Assembly: GCA_937916025.1 (NCBI GenBank)
Contig: CALGGX010000106.1
Coordinates: 1-5,405, forward strand
Direction: 5' to 3'
Origin: an uncultured Selenomonadales bacterium
GTDB lineage: Bacteria; Bacillota_C; Negativicutes; Selenomonadales; Selenomonadaceae
DNA length: 5,405 nucleotides
This document shows positions 1 to 5,190 of this stretch, in pieces. The notes beneath the pieces are model-generated. The model was not told the origin of the DNA, ran no database searches, and saw nothing but the letters and a program-made list of their open reading frames with translations. The first letter of the stretch is position 1; each line of letters starts with the position of its first letter. Made by a program: the position numbers and the translations under genes.

Positions 1-370
1 CGAGATTTTCGAGCAAAATGATCTCAGGCTTCGGATCGAGCAAATCCATGTCATAGACGTGAAACGACTGAAAATCACTGACGACGATCCATTTCGACTT
101 GTCTTTGAACGGCAGAAGTGCGTCATACGATTTCGCCTGCAAAAACGCGGCATTGAGGTCTCGATCGATTGATTTTTGCTCGATCAGAACATGCGTCGAG
201 GGAATGCGCGCGTCGATGAATTTGCCTTTGATCCGATGCTCGAAGATGAGCCAATCCTCCGGCTCGTCAATTGAAAAAAGAACGCGGAAGAGCATGAGCC
301 AGAAAGTTTGCATCTCGCCCTTCTCGTAACCATGCCCCTGCCAACGTTCCATGAATTGTTGTATATCCAA
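1..370 (-). CDS. MmeI-like type II restriction-modification protein, N-terminal part (cut by window edge)
   Basis: The 123 visible residues match the N-terminal region of single-chain restriction-methylation proteins of the MmeI/type IIL class, which cut and methylate DNA with one polypeptide. The opening (MDIQQFMERWQGHGYEKGE), then QTFWLMLF, is typical of that family. A PD-(D/E)XK nuclease core is visible: Asp53, then after ten residues Glu64-Gln-Lys66 (the ExK pair). The helicase-like spacer, methyltransferase and target-recognition domains would lie beyond base 1, so activity cannot be judged. I chose the TTG at 370 because the sequence GGGGGTGA at 383-376 is a near-perfect ribosome binding site five bases upstream and the protein then starts as its relatives do. 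A GTG at 379 is in frame but sits inside that site. The gene has its own promoter at 403-430. An alternative reading is an orphan or BREX-type adenine methyltransferase with a similar N-terminus. Confidence 0.8.
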   Translation of the reverse strand, partial: MDIQQFMERWQGHGYEKGEMQTFWLMLFRVLFSIDEPEDWLIFEHRIKGKFIDARIPSTHVLIEQKSIDRDLNAAFLQAKSYDALLPFKDKSKWIVVSDFQSFHVYDMDLLDPKPEIILLENL

Positions 371-375
371 ACTCT

Positions 376-383
376 TCACCCCC
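376..383 (-). promoter_or_regulatory. Ribosome binding site that decides the TTG start at 370
   Basis: GGGGGTGA differs by one base from the ideal GGAGGTGA and is five bases from TTG at 370. It overlaps the alternative GTG at 379, which therefore has no room for its own site. Confidence 0.6.
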
Positions 384-402
384 GAAGAAACGCTTGAAGC
401 AT

Positions 403-430
403 TTTATATCGGCAACTTCGGAGGCGTCAA
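403..430 (-). promoter_or_regulatory. Sigma70/A-type promoter for the restriction-modification gene
   Basis: Reading leftward, TTGACG (430-425, five of six consensus bases) is followed after 16 bases by TATAAA (408-403, five of six). A slightly shifted TAAAAT also fits with 18-base spacing. Transcription would start near 396, leaving about 25 bases of leader that contain the ribosome binding site at 383-376. It lies in the short gap after the secreted-protein gene, so the restriction gene need not depend on readthrough from the peptide operon. Confidence 0.6.
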
Positions 431-443
431 GGACATTTGCCGG

Positions 444-905
444 TCAACTGCCGTAGCTGAGTCCGTTCGCAACGCGAATTTTTATGCGTTGAATTCCCGT
501 ATCGCAGTAATAGCAAACCATGATTGAAACGTTACAGTAATGCGGCGTCTTTTTTCTGCCGAAATTGACATTGGAAACCGATTTGGAGCCGGTGTAATCG
601 AAATAGTATCTGACATATTTATGAGCGGATGAGCGAGTGTAATCCTCGACATCATTGCCGTCGCAGCTGAAAGGATAATTATTCGTCAGCAAATTGATGT
701 ATCGCCGAACATAATTATCACCGCCGGAGTTAACTTCGCAATCGTAATCGTAGCTGACAAAACCGTTCTTTGAGCTTTGAGTGCCTGCAAAAGTGACATT
801 GTTTCCGGCGACGGATTGAAAGTTCGGAACGTCTGCAGCCTCCGCGAGTATCGTCGGAAACATCAATGCGATCGCAACTGTCATCGATATAAAAAACTTT
901 TTCAT
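444..905 (-). CDS. Small secreted protein with five cysteines, unknown function
   Basis: I do not recognise this 153-residue protein. It begins with a classic Sec signal peptide: MKK, a hydrophobic stretch over about residues 4-19, and a likely type I cleavage site at Ala-Glu-Ala (21-23), giving a mature protein of about 130 residues. There is no lipobox cysteine near the cleavage site, no sortase motif and no later membrane helix, so it should be free outside the membrane. The mature part is rich in Tyr, Asn and Ser, probably beta-rich, with cysteines at 56, 81, 124, 131 and 134; the last three are clustered near the C-terminus. The start is supported by AAGGAGA at 920-914, eight bases upstream. 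It follows the ABC exporter gene by 55 bases with no promoter or terminator that I can see, so it is probably the last gene of the peptide operon. Immunity protein, product-binding partner or unrelated envelope protein are all possible; nothing in the sequence decides between them. Confidence 0.8.
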   Translation of the reverse strand: MKKFFISMTVAIALMFPTILAEAADVPNFQSVAGNNVTFAGTQSSKNGFVSYDYDCEVNSGGDNYVRRYINLLTNNYPFSCDGNDVEDYTRSSAHKYVRYYFDYTGSKSVSNVNFGRKKTPHYCNVSIMVCYYCDTGIQRIKIRVANGLSYGS

Positions 906-960
906 GACGAATTTCTCCTTCGTAATTCATTTTTGATTGAAGTTGATAATTTCATCGGAA

Positions 961-2640
961 TTAATCGGCTGTTGATTCCCTCAAAAATTCAATCGTTATC
1001 ACGTCCGAAACATATTTACAAACTTCTTTTTTGTGAGTAACAATAATAATGGTTTTGCGGTAAACTTGCCCGGTCAGCCTCGTTAAGAACAACTTTTCCG
1101 TTTCCGCATCCGGCGCGGAGGTCGGCTCATCCATTAAAATTACTTTTCCGGGGCGTAAAAAACTCCTTGCAATTGCAATTCGTTGCGCCTGTCCTTCACT
1201 GACACCGACTCCGCTCTCGCCCGCCTCGGTATCCAATCCGTCGGGAAAATCCTTAATAACAAATTCTGCCGCCGCCGCATAAAGTGCTTCGCGCATTTCA
1301 TCTTCGGTCGCATCAGTTTTTCCCAGCAACAGATTATAGCGGATCGTGCCGCTGATCAGACTGTTTCCTTGCGGAACGTAAACACAAATTCCGCGCGTGC
1401 GCGGACTTGCCGTGTAATATTGCAATGTGCCGTTTTCGTTTCCGTAAAAAGAAATGTTGCCGGAGTTCGGAGTCAAAACGGCGAGAATCAACCGCAAAAG
1501 CGTACTTTTACCGGCTCCGGTCTCGCCCAGAATCGCCGTTATACTGCCGGGGGCAAAATCATGATTGAAACCATGATATATCCGACGAGAAGCCTTTGTG
1601 TAGCGAAAATCTACTTCTGAAAATTTAATGCCGACAGGAACCGAAAACTTAACAGGAGTTTCAACATCTGCCTTCGGCATATTCTCAATTTCCATCAATC
1701 TTTCGACGGAAGCAATCGACGTGATAAGCAACGGATACCGATGGTTAAATTGAATAAACGGAACCTGAATTTGTTCCGCCAACTGTAAAAAAACAACCAA
1801 CTCGGCATAGGTAAAAGTCTTGTTTTGTATGCCGCAAATGCCCCAAATCAGAATGATGATATAACTGATATTCAAGGCACTGTCTATCAAAGACATGTTG
1901 AAAACATTTAATTTTGTACCGGTTATAATCTTTTCATACAGCGCATTTTGAAGTAATTTCAGCCTGTTCCAAATGAACGAAGTTTTTTCCAGAGTAACAA
2001 TTAATTCGCGATGCTGAAGATGTTCCTGCATAAATTGGTGCGCTTTACTGTCGCGGATTCTTATTTCTCTGTGTACAGGCAATAATTTTTTTGCGTATGA
2101 TTGACCAAACATTATATTTACGGACATAATCAAAAGTATCACCAACGTTAACGCGGGGTCGATTAACGAGAGATAAACACAAGTAGCGATAAGTTGCACA
2201 AAAGCATAAATCAAATCCGGAATGGTTCCCACCAAACAATTGGAAACGTTAAAGACATCTGTCGTCAGCCTGCTCAGTGAATCGCCGGAATGTACTTTTT
2301 CGTTGTAAGAGATGTTGTCGGAGAACAGTTCTTTAAAGAATTTTAAGGTGAGCTCATTGTTCATTAAGCGGATTTGTTTTTCGCGCAAATAAAATTTAAG
2401 TGCAACGCAAAGTATGTTGCCGCCTTTGATCATCGTAAGCGACACTGTCAAAAGTAAGAAAGAAAAATTTTCGCCTCGTTCTAAGGCTTCCATAAAAATT
2501 TTGGTGATTTCCACAAACAGCAATGAAAATGCCACCGTCAATGTACTCAGCAACAAGTAAAGCAGTATACTCTTTTGGAACGTCCCGACATGATTATGTA
2601 ACCACTCGAAATATTTTCTAATTGTGCTCCGATATGTCAT
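961..2640 (-). CDS. ABC exporter, fused permease and ATPase, lacking a C39 peptidase domain
   Basis: This 559-residue protein is a half-transporter that should dimerise in the cytoplasmic membrane and export a substrate using ATP. Residues 1 to about 320 form the membrane domain with roughly six hydrophobic segments (near 24-44, 60-80, 140-160, 162-180, 250-270 and 278-295). Residues from about 337 form the ATPase: Walker A GETGAGKST (372-380), Q-loop Gln424 in VPQGNSLISGTI, signature VSEGQ (480-484) followed by AQRIAIAR, Walker B VILMDE (500-505), D-loop SAPD (508-511) and switch His536 in VTHKKE. All catalytic residues are present; the signature and D-loop differ slightly from the usual LSGGQ and SALD. 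No papain-like C39 domain precedes the membrane part, unlike PCAT exporters that cleave double-glycine leaders. Its start codon overlaps the end of the ClpP-like gene by 23 bases, with GGGGAT six bases upstream. Its place in the operon makes the modified peptide the likely cargo (inference); a lipid or drug exporter is the alternative. Confidence 0.9.
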   Translation of the reverse strand: MTYRSTIRKYFEWLHNHVGTFQKSILLYLLLSTLTVAFSLLFVEITKIFMEALERGENFSFLLLTVSLTMIKGGNILCVALKFYLREKQIRLMNNELTLKFFKELFSDNISYNEKVHSGDSLSRLTTDVFNVSNCLVGTIPDLIYAFVQLIATCVYLSLIDPALTLVILLIMSVNIMFGQSYAKKLLPVHREIRIRDSKAHQFMQEHLQHRELIVTLEKTSFIWNRLKLLQNALYEKIITGTKLNVFNMSLIDSALNISYIIILIWGICGIQNKTFTYAELVVFLQLAEQIQVPFIQFNHRYPLLITSIASVERLMEIENMPKADVETPVKFSVPVGIKFSEVDFRYTKASRRIYHGFNHDFAPGSITAILGETGAGKSTLLRLILAVLTPNSGNISFYGNENGTLQYYTASPRTRGICVYVPQGNSLISGTIRYNLLLGKTDATEDEMREALYAAAAEFVIKDFPDGLDTEAGESGVGVSEGQAQRIAIARSFLRPGKVILMDEPTSAPDAETEKLFLTRLTGQVYRKTIIIVTHKKEVCKYVSDVITIEFLRESTAD

Positions 2641-3136
2641 TTACGATCCCCAAATCCTTCGCTTTTTGCGGAGTCAACAGACAACCTTTTTTCATCAGAC
2701 GCTTCCAGTAAGATTTATTTTTATTGCTTGTACTCGCGAGAATTGTCGCCACTTTATCCGTATTGAACGCCATTTCTTTTGCTTCGCGCAATAAATCTTC
2801 GGCGGTGAAGTTGCCGTTCAGATTTTTGGTAACGGAATGGACATAAAAGGTTGAACACGGCAAGCTGATGCGCTCGGTACCGGCGGCAAAAATGATAATC
2901 GCCGCAGAATTGACGCAAGAGATATTTACCATCCTTATCTTGCAATCCAACAGCTTTAGAAAATAAAAAAGCTCGACGGCAATGTCAACGCTTCCGCCCG
3001 GAGAAGAAATATATATGGTCAACGAGGTACTCTCCGGATTTTCTTCAATCACCGTCTTTATTTCATTGATGAACGCTCGAACGGTCTCTTCATCAACTTT
3101 TCCCGTAAAGCTGAGTTTTACATCTGCGTTTTTCAT
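2618..3136 (-). CDS. ClpP-like stand-alone serine protease (peptidase S14 fold)
   Basis: This 172-residue protein has the ClpP/crotonase-like fold. It shows the SSPGG oxyanion strand (44-48), a candidate nucleophile Ser77 in VNSAAIIIFAAG, and a candidate His100 in FYVHS; the Ser-to-His spacing of 23 is close to the 25 of E. coli ClpP. The position where ClpP has its catalytic Asp, just before the (F/L)(S/T)-x-x-x-A segment, appears here as Gly151 in KKGCLLTPQKA, so the acid may be missing or supplied elsewhere. Compared with housekeeping ClpP, the N-terminal axial-loop region of about 20 residues is absent: the protein starts directly at the first strand (VKLSFTGKV). It is therefore a non-canonical paralogue and not the cell's main ClpP. 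The start at 3136 has only a weak purine stretch upstream. It lies behind a terminator-like hairpin and overlaps the exporter gene by 23 bases. Leader removal or processing of the modified peptide is an inference from this context. Confidence 0.85.
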   Translation of the reverse strand: MKNADVKLSFTGKVDEETVRAFINEIKTVIEENPESTSLTIYISSPGGSVDIAVELFYFLKLLDCKIRMVNISCVNSAAIIIFAAGTERISLPCSTFYVHSVTKNLNGNFTAEDLLREAKEMAFNTDKVATILASTSNKNKSYWKRLMKKGCLLTPQKAKDLGIVNDISEHN

Positions 3137-3162
3137 GTCAACTTTCTTTCATTTGCTTTACG

Positions 3163-3205
3163 AAAAAAACGGTGCAACCGCCTGTCAGACTGCCGCGCAC
3201 CGTTT
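3163..3205 (-). terminator. Hairpin with T-tract between precursor and protease genes: likely attenuator
   Basis: On the minus strand the arms AAACGGTGC (3205-3197) and GCACCGTTT (3175-3167) pair perfectly over nine bases around a loop of about 21 bases, and the RNA then ends in seven U (3169-3163, overlapping the lower stem). This is a textbook intrinsic terminator placed about 95 bases after the precursor stop and 30 bases before the protease start. As no promoter is evident between the hairpin and the protease, partial readthrough is the simplest explanation, giving many precursor transcripts and fewer for protease and exporter. Confidence 0.8.
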
Positions 3206-3300
3206 CTCCGTAAATTACTTGCCTGTTGAATTTCAAATCATTTCAAACAAAATCGAATAAACCTCAACAGCCTCGCCTCTCGCTACTTCCGGAACGGGCA

Positions 3301-3501
3301 TTAATAGCGACCGCTGCTGCCTCCAGAACAACTTCCGGAACAGGAATTATGGCAAGAACCGGTACATTCGGTACCGCAGTGCCCGGTGCACTGGCAATAA
3401 TCCATGTTTGCCGATTCGTGCTCGGCGATCGCGCCGTTCTCTTTGCCGTACTCAGCCAATTTGAGTTCAAGAGCTTTGAGAGCATCCATATTCATCTTCA
3501 T
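3301..3501 (-). CDS. RiPP precursor peptide with six tandem CXXX repeats
   Basis: This 66-residue peptide is the probable substrate of the adjacent radical SAM enzyme. Residues 1 to about 35 look like a leader: an amphipathic helix (MDALKALELKLAEYGKENG) followed by an acidic linker. The tail carries Cys36 and then cysteines at 38, 42, 46, 50, 54 and 58, exactly four apart. The units read CTGH, CGTE, CTGS, CHNS, CSGS, CSGG, after which the same register continues without cysteine as SSGR and a final Tyr66. The spacers are mostly Gly, Ser and Thr. The start is ATG at 3501, six bases after a perfect AAGGAGGTGA; a TTG at 3507 is in frame but too close to that site. It follows the maturase by 107 bases and precedes an attenuator. 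The composition and neighbour fit the CXXX-repeat class of radical SAM targets, where thioether crosslinks are expected (family knowledge; not shown for this peptide). A metal-binding metallothionein-like peptide is the main alternative. Confidence 0.85.
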   Translation of the reverse strand: MKMNMDALKALELKLAEYGKENGAIAEHESANMDYCQCTGHCGTECTGSCHNSCSGSCSGGSSGRY

Positions 3502-3507
3502 TTTCAA

Positions 3508-3517
3508 TCACCTCCTT
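3508..3517 (-). promoter_or_regulatory. Very strong ribosome binding site of the precursor gene
   Basis: AAGGAGGTGA is fully complementary to the 3' end of 16S rRNA and lies six bases before ATG 3501. It is the strongest such site in the window and fits a gene product needed in high amount. It rules against TTG 3507 as the start. Confidence 0.85.
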
Positions 3518-3554
3518 TCCGATTTTTCTCGACGGTACAGATATAGAAACTTAT

Positions 3555-3589
3555 TGATGCTGTGGAGTTAAAATCATGCAGTTGCATCA
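3555..3589. repeat. Short inverted repeat in the maturase-precursor gap
   Basis: TGATGC (3555-3560) and GCATCA (3584-3589) are inverted copies around 23 bases, and the inner sequence ATGCAGTTGCAT contains a second small inverted repeat. There is no T-tract, so it is not a standard terminator. It could be an RNA processing or stabilising structure for the precursor message, an operator, or chance. I found no convincing promoter in this 107-base gap. Confidence 0.3.
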
Positions 3590-3608
3590 GATAAGGGATC
3601 TATCATAT

Positions 3609-4763
3609 TTAAATTACATACGGACTTTTACTCTTTTCGATGTCCAGATATTTTAATACTTCGTATGCTTGGAGAGCCACTTTGCCGTGGTGTGCATCTT
3701 GCATATCAAGTTTATCCATCTTGGAAATAAGCTCCACTTGGAATTCGCAAGCTGTTAATGCTTCCGCCAAAACCATCGGACACCAACGTTTATCTCTAAC
3801 GGCAAGATGTCCGCGATTTTTATAATTGAAGCCCGGACATGTCGGACAAAAATTTCTCAACACGCAACTTTTACAATAATCATCAGCATTTAACTCCGGA
3901 GAATCCCATTCAACCGCATCTGCCGATAAAGCTCTGTTACTCCCCAAGACCAACGGCGTAAACATCTGGCAACCGTATTTCTTCCCGTCAATATCATAAG
4001 TCGCCATATATTTTCCCGTGCCGCACCATTTCTCTTGGACTTTTTCTGCAGGCGGCGCATTGGAAACATTGACGAATCTTGTCAGTCTGTTAAATGGAAT
4101 AAGTTCGGTGTTTTTTAAATAGGCATCTTTTAATATGCATAATTGATCGCGATACATCAGTGCATCTTCGATTGTCCAATCTATGCCTTCCGCCAAAGCC
4201 GCCTCGACTTTATATCCTTTTTTTTGTATATCCAGAACGCCCTCCGCCAAAGTTGGAAGAGTCTCTTTTGAAATCGTCATGTGCAAAGCCTGATGAGACC
4301 ACAACTCATTGAAAAAAGCTAAGTCTATGTCATGCTTCTCTGTACCGCGATTAATGATCTGCATTTGACCGGTTCCGTCGTAGCTTGCACCAAGATTGAT
4401 GGCGTCTTTATGCGCTCGTAACCAGCTTTTGATTTCATCGGTAAGCAACGTGGCATTTGTTGTAGCAAAGCAAATCCACGGAACATCAATGACGCCGGTT
4501 TCCAACCATTCGACGACATATTTTATCAGCGGAAAATTCATGAACGGTTCGCCGCCCATAAAATCTATCTCCAACTCGTCGAAACGATCGCTCTCTTTAA
4601 CAAATCGTGCCTCACGCAAAATAATTTCCGTTGCCAAGTCCGTGTCCATATGAGCATTTTTCTTATAAGGCTCATAGCAATAACTGCAATTAAGGTTACA
4701 GGCGTGAGTTACCATCAGCATACAAGTACGTCTGCGTATTGAGCTTTCAACGCCCCAATCCAT
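3609..4763 (-). CDS. Radical SAM/SPASM peptide maturase
   Basis: This 384-residue enzyme should cleave S-adenosylmethionine to a 5'-deoxyadenosyl radical and modify the neighbouring precursor peptide. The radical SAM cluster motif CxxxCxxC is at Cys22, Cys26 and Cys29 (ACNLNCSYCYEP), and GGEP, which contacts SAM, is at 70-73. The C-terminal SPASM domain, which holds auxiliary iron-sulfur clusters, shows Cys247 and Cys265, then Cys297-x2-Cys300-x5-Cys306-x2-Cys309, and Cys328, the expected spacing pattern. No N-terminal RiPP recognition element (RRE) is present, since the cluster motif starts only 21 residues in, and no separate RRE protein is encoded nearby. Enzymes of this type make thioether or carbon-carbon links in sactipeptides, ranthipeptides and related peptides; the CXXX repeat of the next gene points to thioether formation (inference). 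It has a promoter at 4810-4838 and an AAAGG site nine bases upstream, and is the first gene of the operon. Confidence 0.93.
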   Translation of the reverse strand: MDWGVESSIRRRTCMLMVTHACNLNCSYCYEPYKKNAHMDTDLATEIILREARFVKESDRFDELEIDFMGGEPFMNFPLIKYVVEWLETGVIDVPWICFATTNATLLTDEIKSWLRAHKDAINLGASYDGTGQMQIINRGTEKHDIDLAFFNELWSHQALHMTISKETLPTLAEGVLDIQKKGYKVEAALAEGIDWTIEDALMYRDQLCILKDAYLKNTELIPFNRLTRFVNVSNAPPAEKVQEKWCGTGKYMATYDIDGKKYGCQMFTPLVLGSNRALSADAVEWDSPELNADDYCKSCVLRNFCPTCPGFNYKNRGHLAVRDKRWCPMVLAEALTACEFQVELISKMDKLDMQDAHHGKVALQAYEVLKYLDIEKSKSPYVI

Positions 4764-4786
4764 TACACTCTACCTTTCTGAGTTCG

Positions 4787-4798
4787 TTTTTTTTTTTT
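4787..4798. repeat. Homopolymer run of twelve T (A12 in the maturase mRNA leader)
   Basis: An uninterrupted run of twelve T on the plus strand lies between the promoter and the ribosome binding site of the maturase gene, so the mRNA begins with an A-rich leader. Such a run can change length by polymerase slippage, but being outside the coding region it would alter expression, not reading frame. It may also act as an unstructured ribosome standby site. Confidence 0.6.
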
Positions 4799-4809
4799 CG
4801 TACGATTGT

Positions 4810-4838
4810 ATTGTAAAGCAACACAAATCAAAAGTCAA
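4810..4838 (-). promoter_or_regulatory. Near-consensus promoter of the peptide operon
   Basis: Reading leftward, TTGACT (4838-4833) is followed after exactly 17 bases by TACAAT (4815-4810), each matching five of six consensus positions. A second overlapping TACAAT follows at 4810-4805. Transcription would start near 4803, giving a leader of about 40 bases before the maturase start. The promoter begins just 13 bases after the T-tract of the upstream terminator, so the operon is insulated from nifJ transcription. I see no obvious operator apart from the overlapping TACAAT copies. Confidence 0.75.
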
Positions 4839-4850
4839 GAGAATGAGCAC

Positions 4851-4880
4851 AAAAAAAAAAGAGACTCCGTAGGGAGCTTC
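4851..4880 (-). terminator. Intrinsic terminator upstream of the peptide operon
   Basis: Minus-strand GAAGCTCC and GGAGTCTC pair around the loop CTAC, with one wobble and one mismatch, and are followed by ten T (4860-4851). It would stop leftward transcripts that escape the nifJ terminator or that arise between 4890 and 5130. Its core resembles the nifJ terminator at 5134-5170 (GAGAC, C or T, CCGTA, then GGAG). Confidence 0.7.
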
Positions 4881-4896
4881 TTCAGGATTACGATGA

Positions 4897-5085
4897 TCAA
4901 TTGCCATGCAATGTCGGCATCGCTGACGTCAAAAACAAGTCCTTGATTTTTGCATTGCTTGATATAACAAATCGCGGCGGCGTTTTCATTTCAATAGGCT
5001 GATGTTGCTCCGAGTTTTTCAAGTCCGGATAACGAGCATAATTTTTATGACTGACGGCGTATTTGTCCACATACAAAGAAGCCAT
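4897..5085 (-). CDS. Doubtful 62-codon ORF between two terminators
   Basis: I do not recognise the product. The ORF starts at ATG 5085 without a visible ribosome binding site and ends just before the terminator at 4851-4880. The peptide is hydrophilic with no signal, membrane or cysteine motif. It lies in the same frame as the nifJ stop upstream, with no stop between, so an open frame here may be chance or a remnant of an older gene. A TTGACT at about 5124-5119 could be a -35 box, but the matching -10 (TATTTA) is poor. The remaining bases of the gap from 4881 to 5133 show no tRNA or riboswitch fold that I can recognise; a small RNA ending at the terminator is possible. Confidence 0.2.
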   Translation of the reverse strand: MASLYVDKYAVSHKNYARYPDLKNSEQHQPIEMKTPPRFVISSNAKIKDLFLTSAMPTLHGN

Positions 5086-5090
5086 GCAAT
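4903..5090. repeat. Ten-base direct repeat GCCATGCAAT at the ends of the doubtful ORF
   Basis: GCCATGCAAT occurs at 4903-4912 and again at 5081-5090, spanning the last and the first codons of the 62-codon ORF. It could be a footprint of an insertion or duplication, or chance. Confidence 0.35.
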
Positions 5091-5133
5091 TGAATAAATA
5101 ACCCGTACAATCGGGCGAGTCAACTGCGGAACG

Positions 5134-5170
5134 AAAAAACAGAGACCCCGTATTGGAGTCTCCGTTTTTT
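5134..5170. terminator. Bidirectional terminator after nifJ
   Basis: A hairpin of about ten pairs (5140-5163, arms CAGAGACCCC and GGAGTCTCCG with wobbles) around a four-base loop is flanked by six A on the left and seven T on the right of the plus strand. For nifJ, read leftward, the hairpin is followed by T-rich 5139-5134. It begins about 20 bases after the nifJ stop. Confidence 0.85.
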
Positions 5171-5190
5171 GATCGAGTGATCGCTCGAAA

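Larger units (their letters stand above)
444..4838 (-). other. Candidate RiPP biosynthetic operon
   Basis: From the promoter at 4838-4810 five genes run in one direction: SPASM maturase, CXXX-repeat precursor, ClpP-like protease, C39-less ABC exporter and a secreted protein. Internal control is suggested by the very strong ribosome binding site of the precursor, the attenuator hairpin after it, and the 23-base overlap of protease and exporter. Missing parts, compared with many RiPP loci, are an RRE domain and a dedicated regulator. The assignment of the first four genes to one pathway is strong by arrangement; membership of the secreted protein rests only on the short gap and shared strand. 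Confidence 0.75.

Noticed and set aside
777..1040. Plus-strand frame of 87 codons across the exporter-secreted protein junction
   Set aside because: It is antisense to two well-supported genes, with no ribosome binding site or recognisable product.
1183..1620. Plus-strand frame of 145 codons
   Set aside because: It is the mirror of the ABC ATPase domain, whose motifs are complete on the other strand.
3264..3485. 73-codon frame on the minus strand overlapping the precursor
   Set aside because: It is an alternative frame of the precursor gene with no ribosome binding site; the cysteine-repeat frame has a perfect one and a coherent product.
3502..3507. TTG at 3507 as precursor start, adding two residues
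   Set aside because: It lies directly against the AAGGAGGTGA site, leaving no spacing; ATG 3501 has the normal six bases.
3226..3546. Plus-strand frame of 106 codons opposite the precursor
   Set aside because: It is antisense to the precursor and its ribosome binding site, and its composition is only the complement of the Cys/Gly/Ser codons.
3536..3608. Promoter in the maturase-precursor gap (TATATC or TATGAT as -10)
   Set aside because: Neither candidate has a recognisable -35 at 16-18 bases, so I do not call one.
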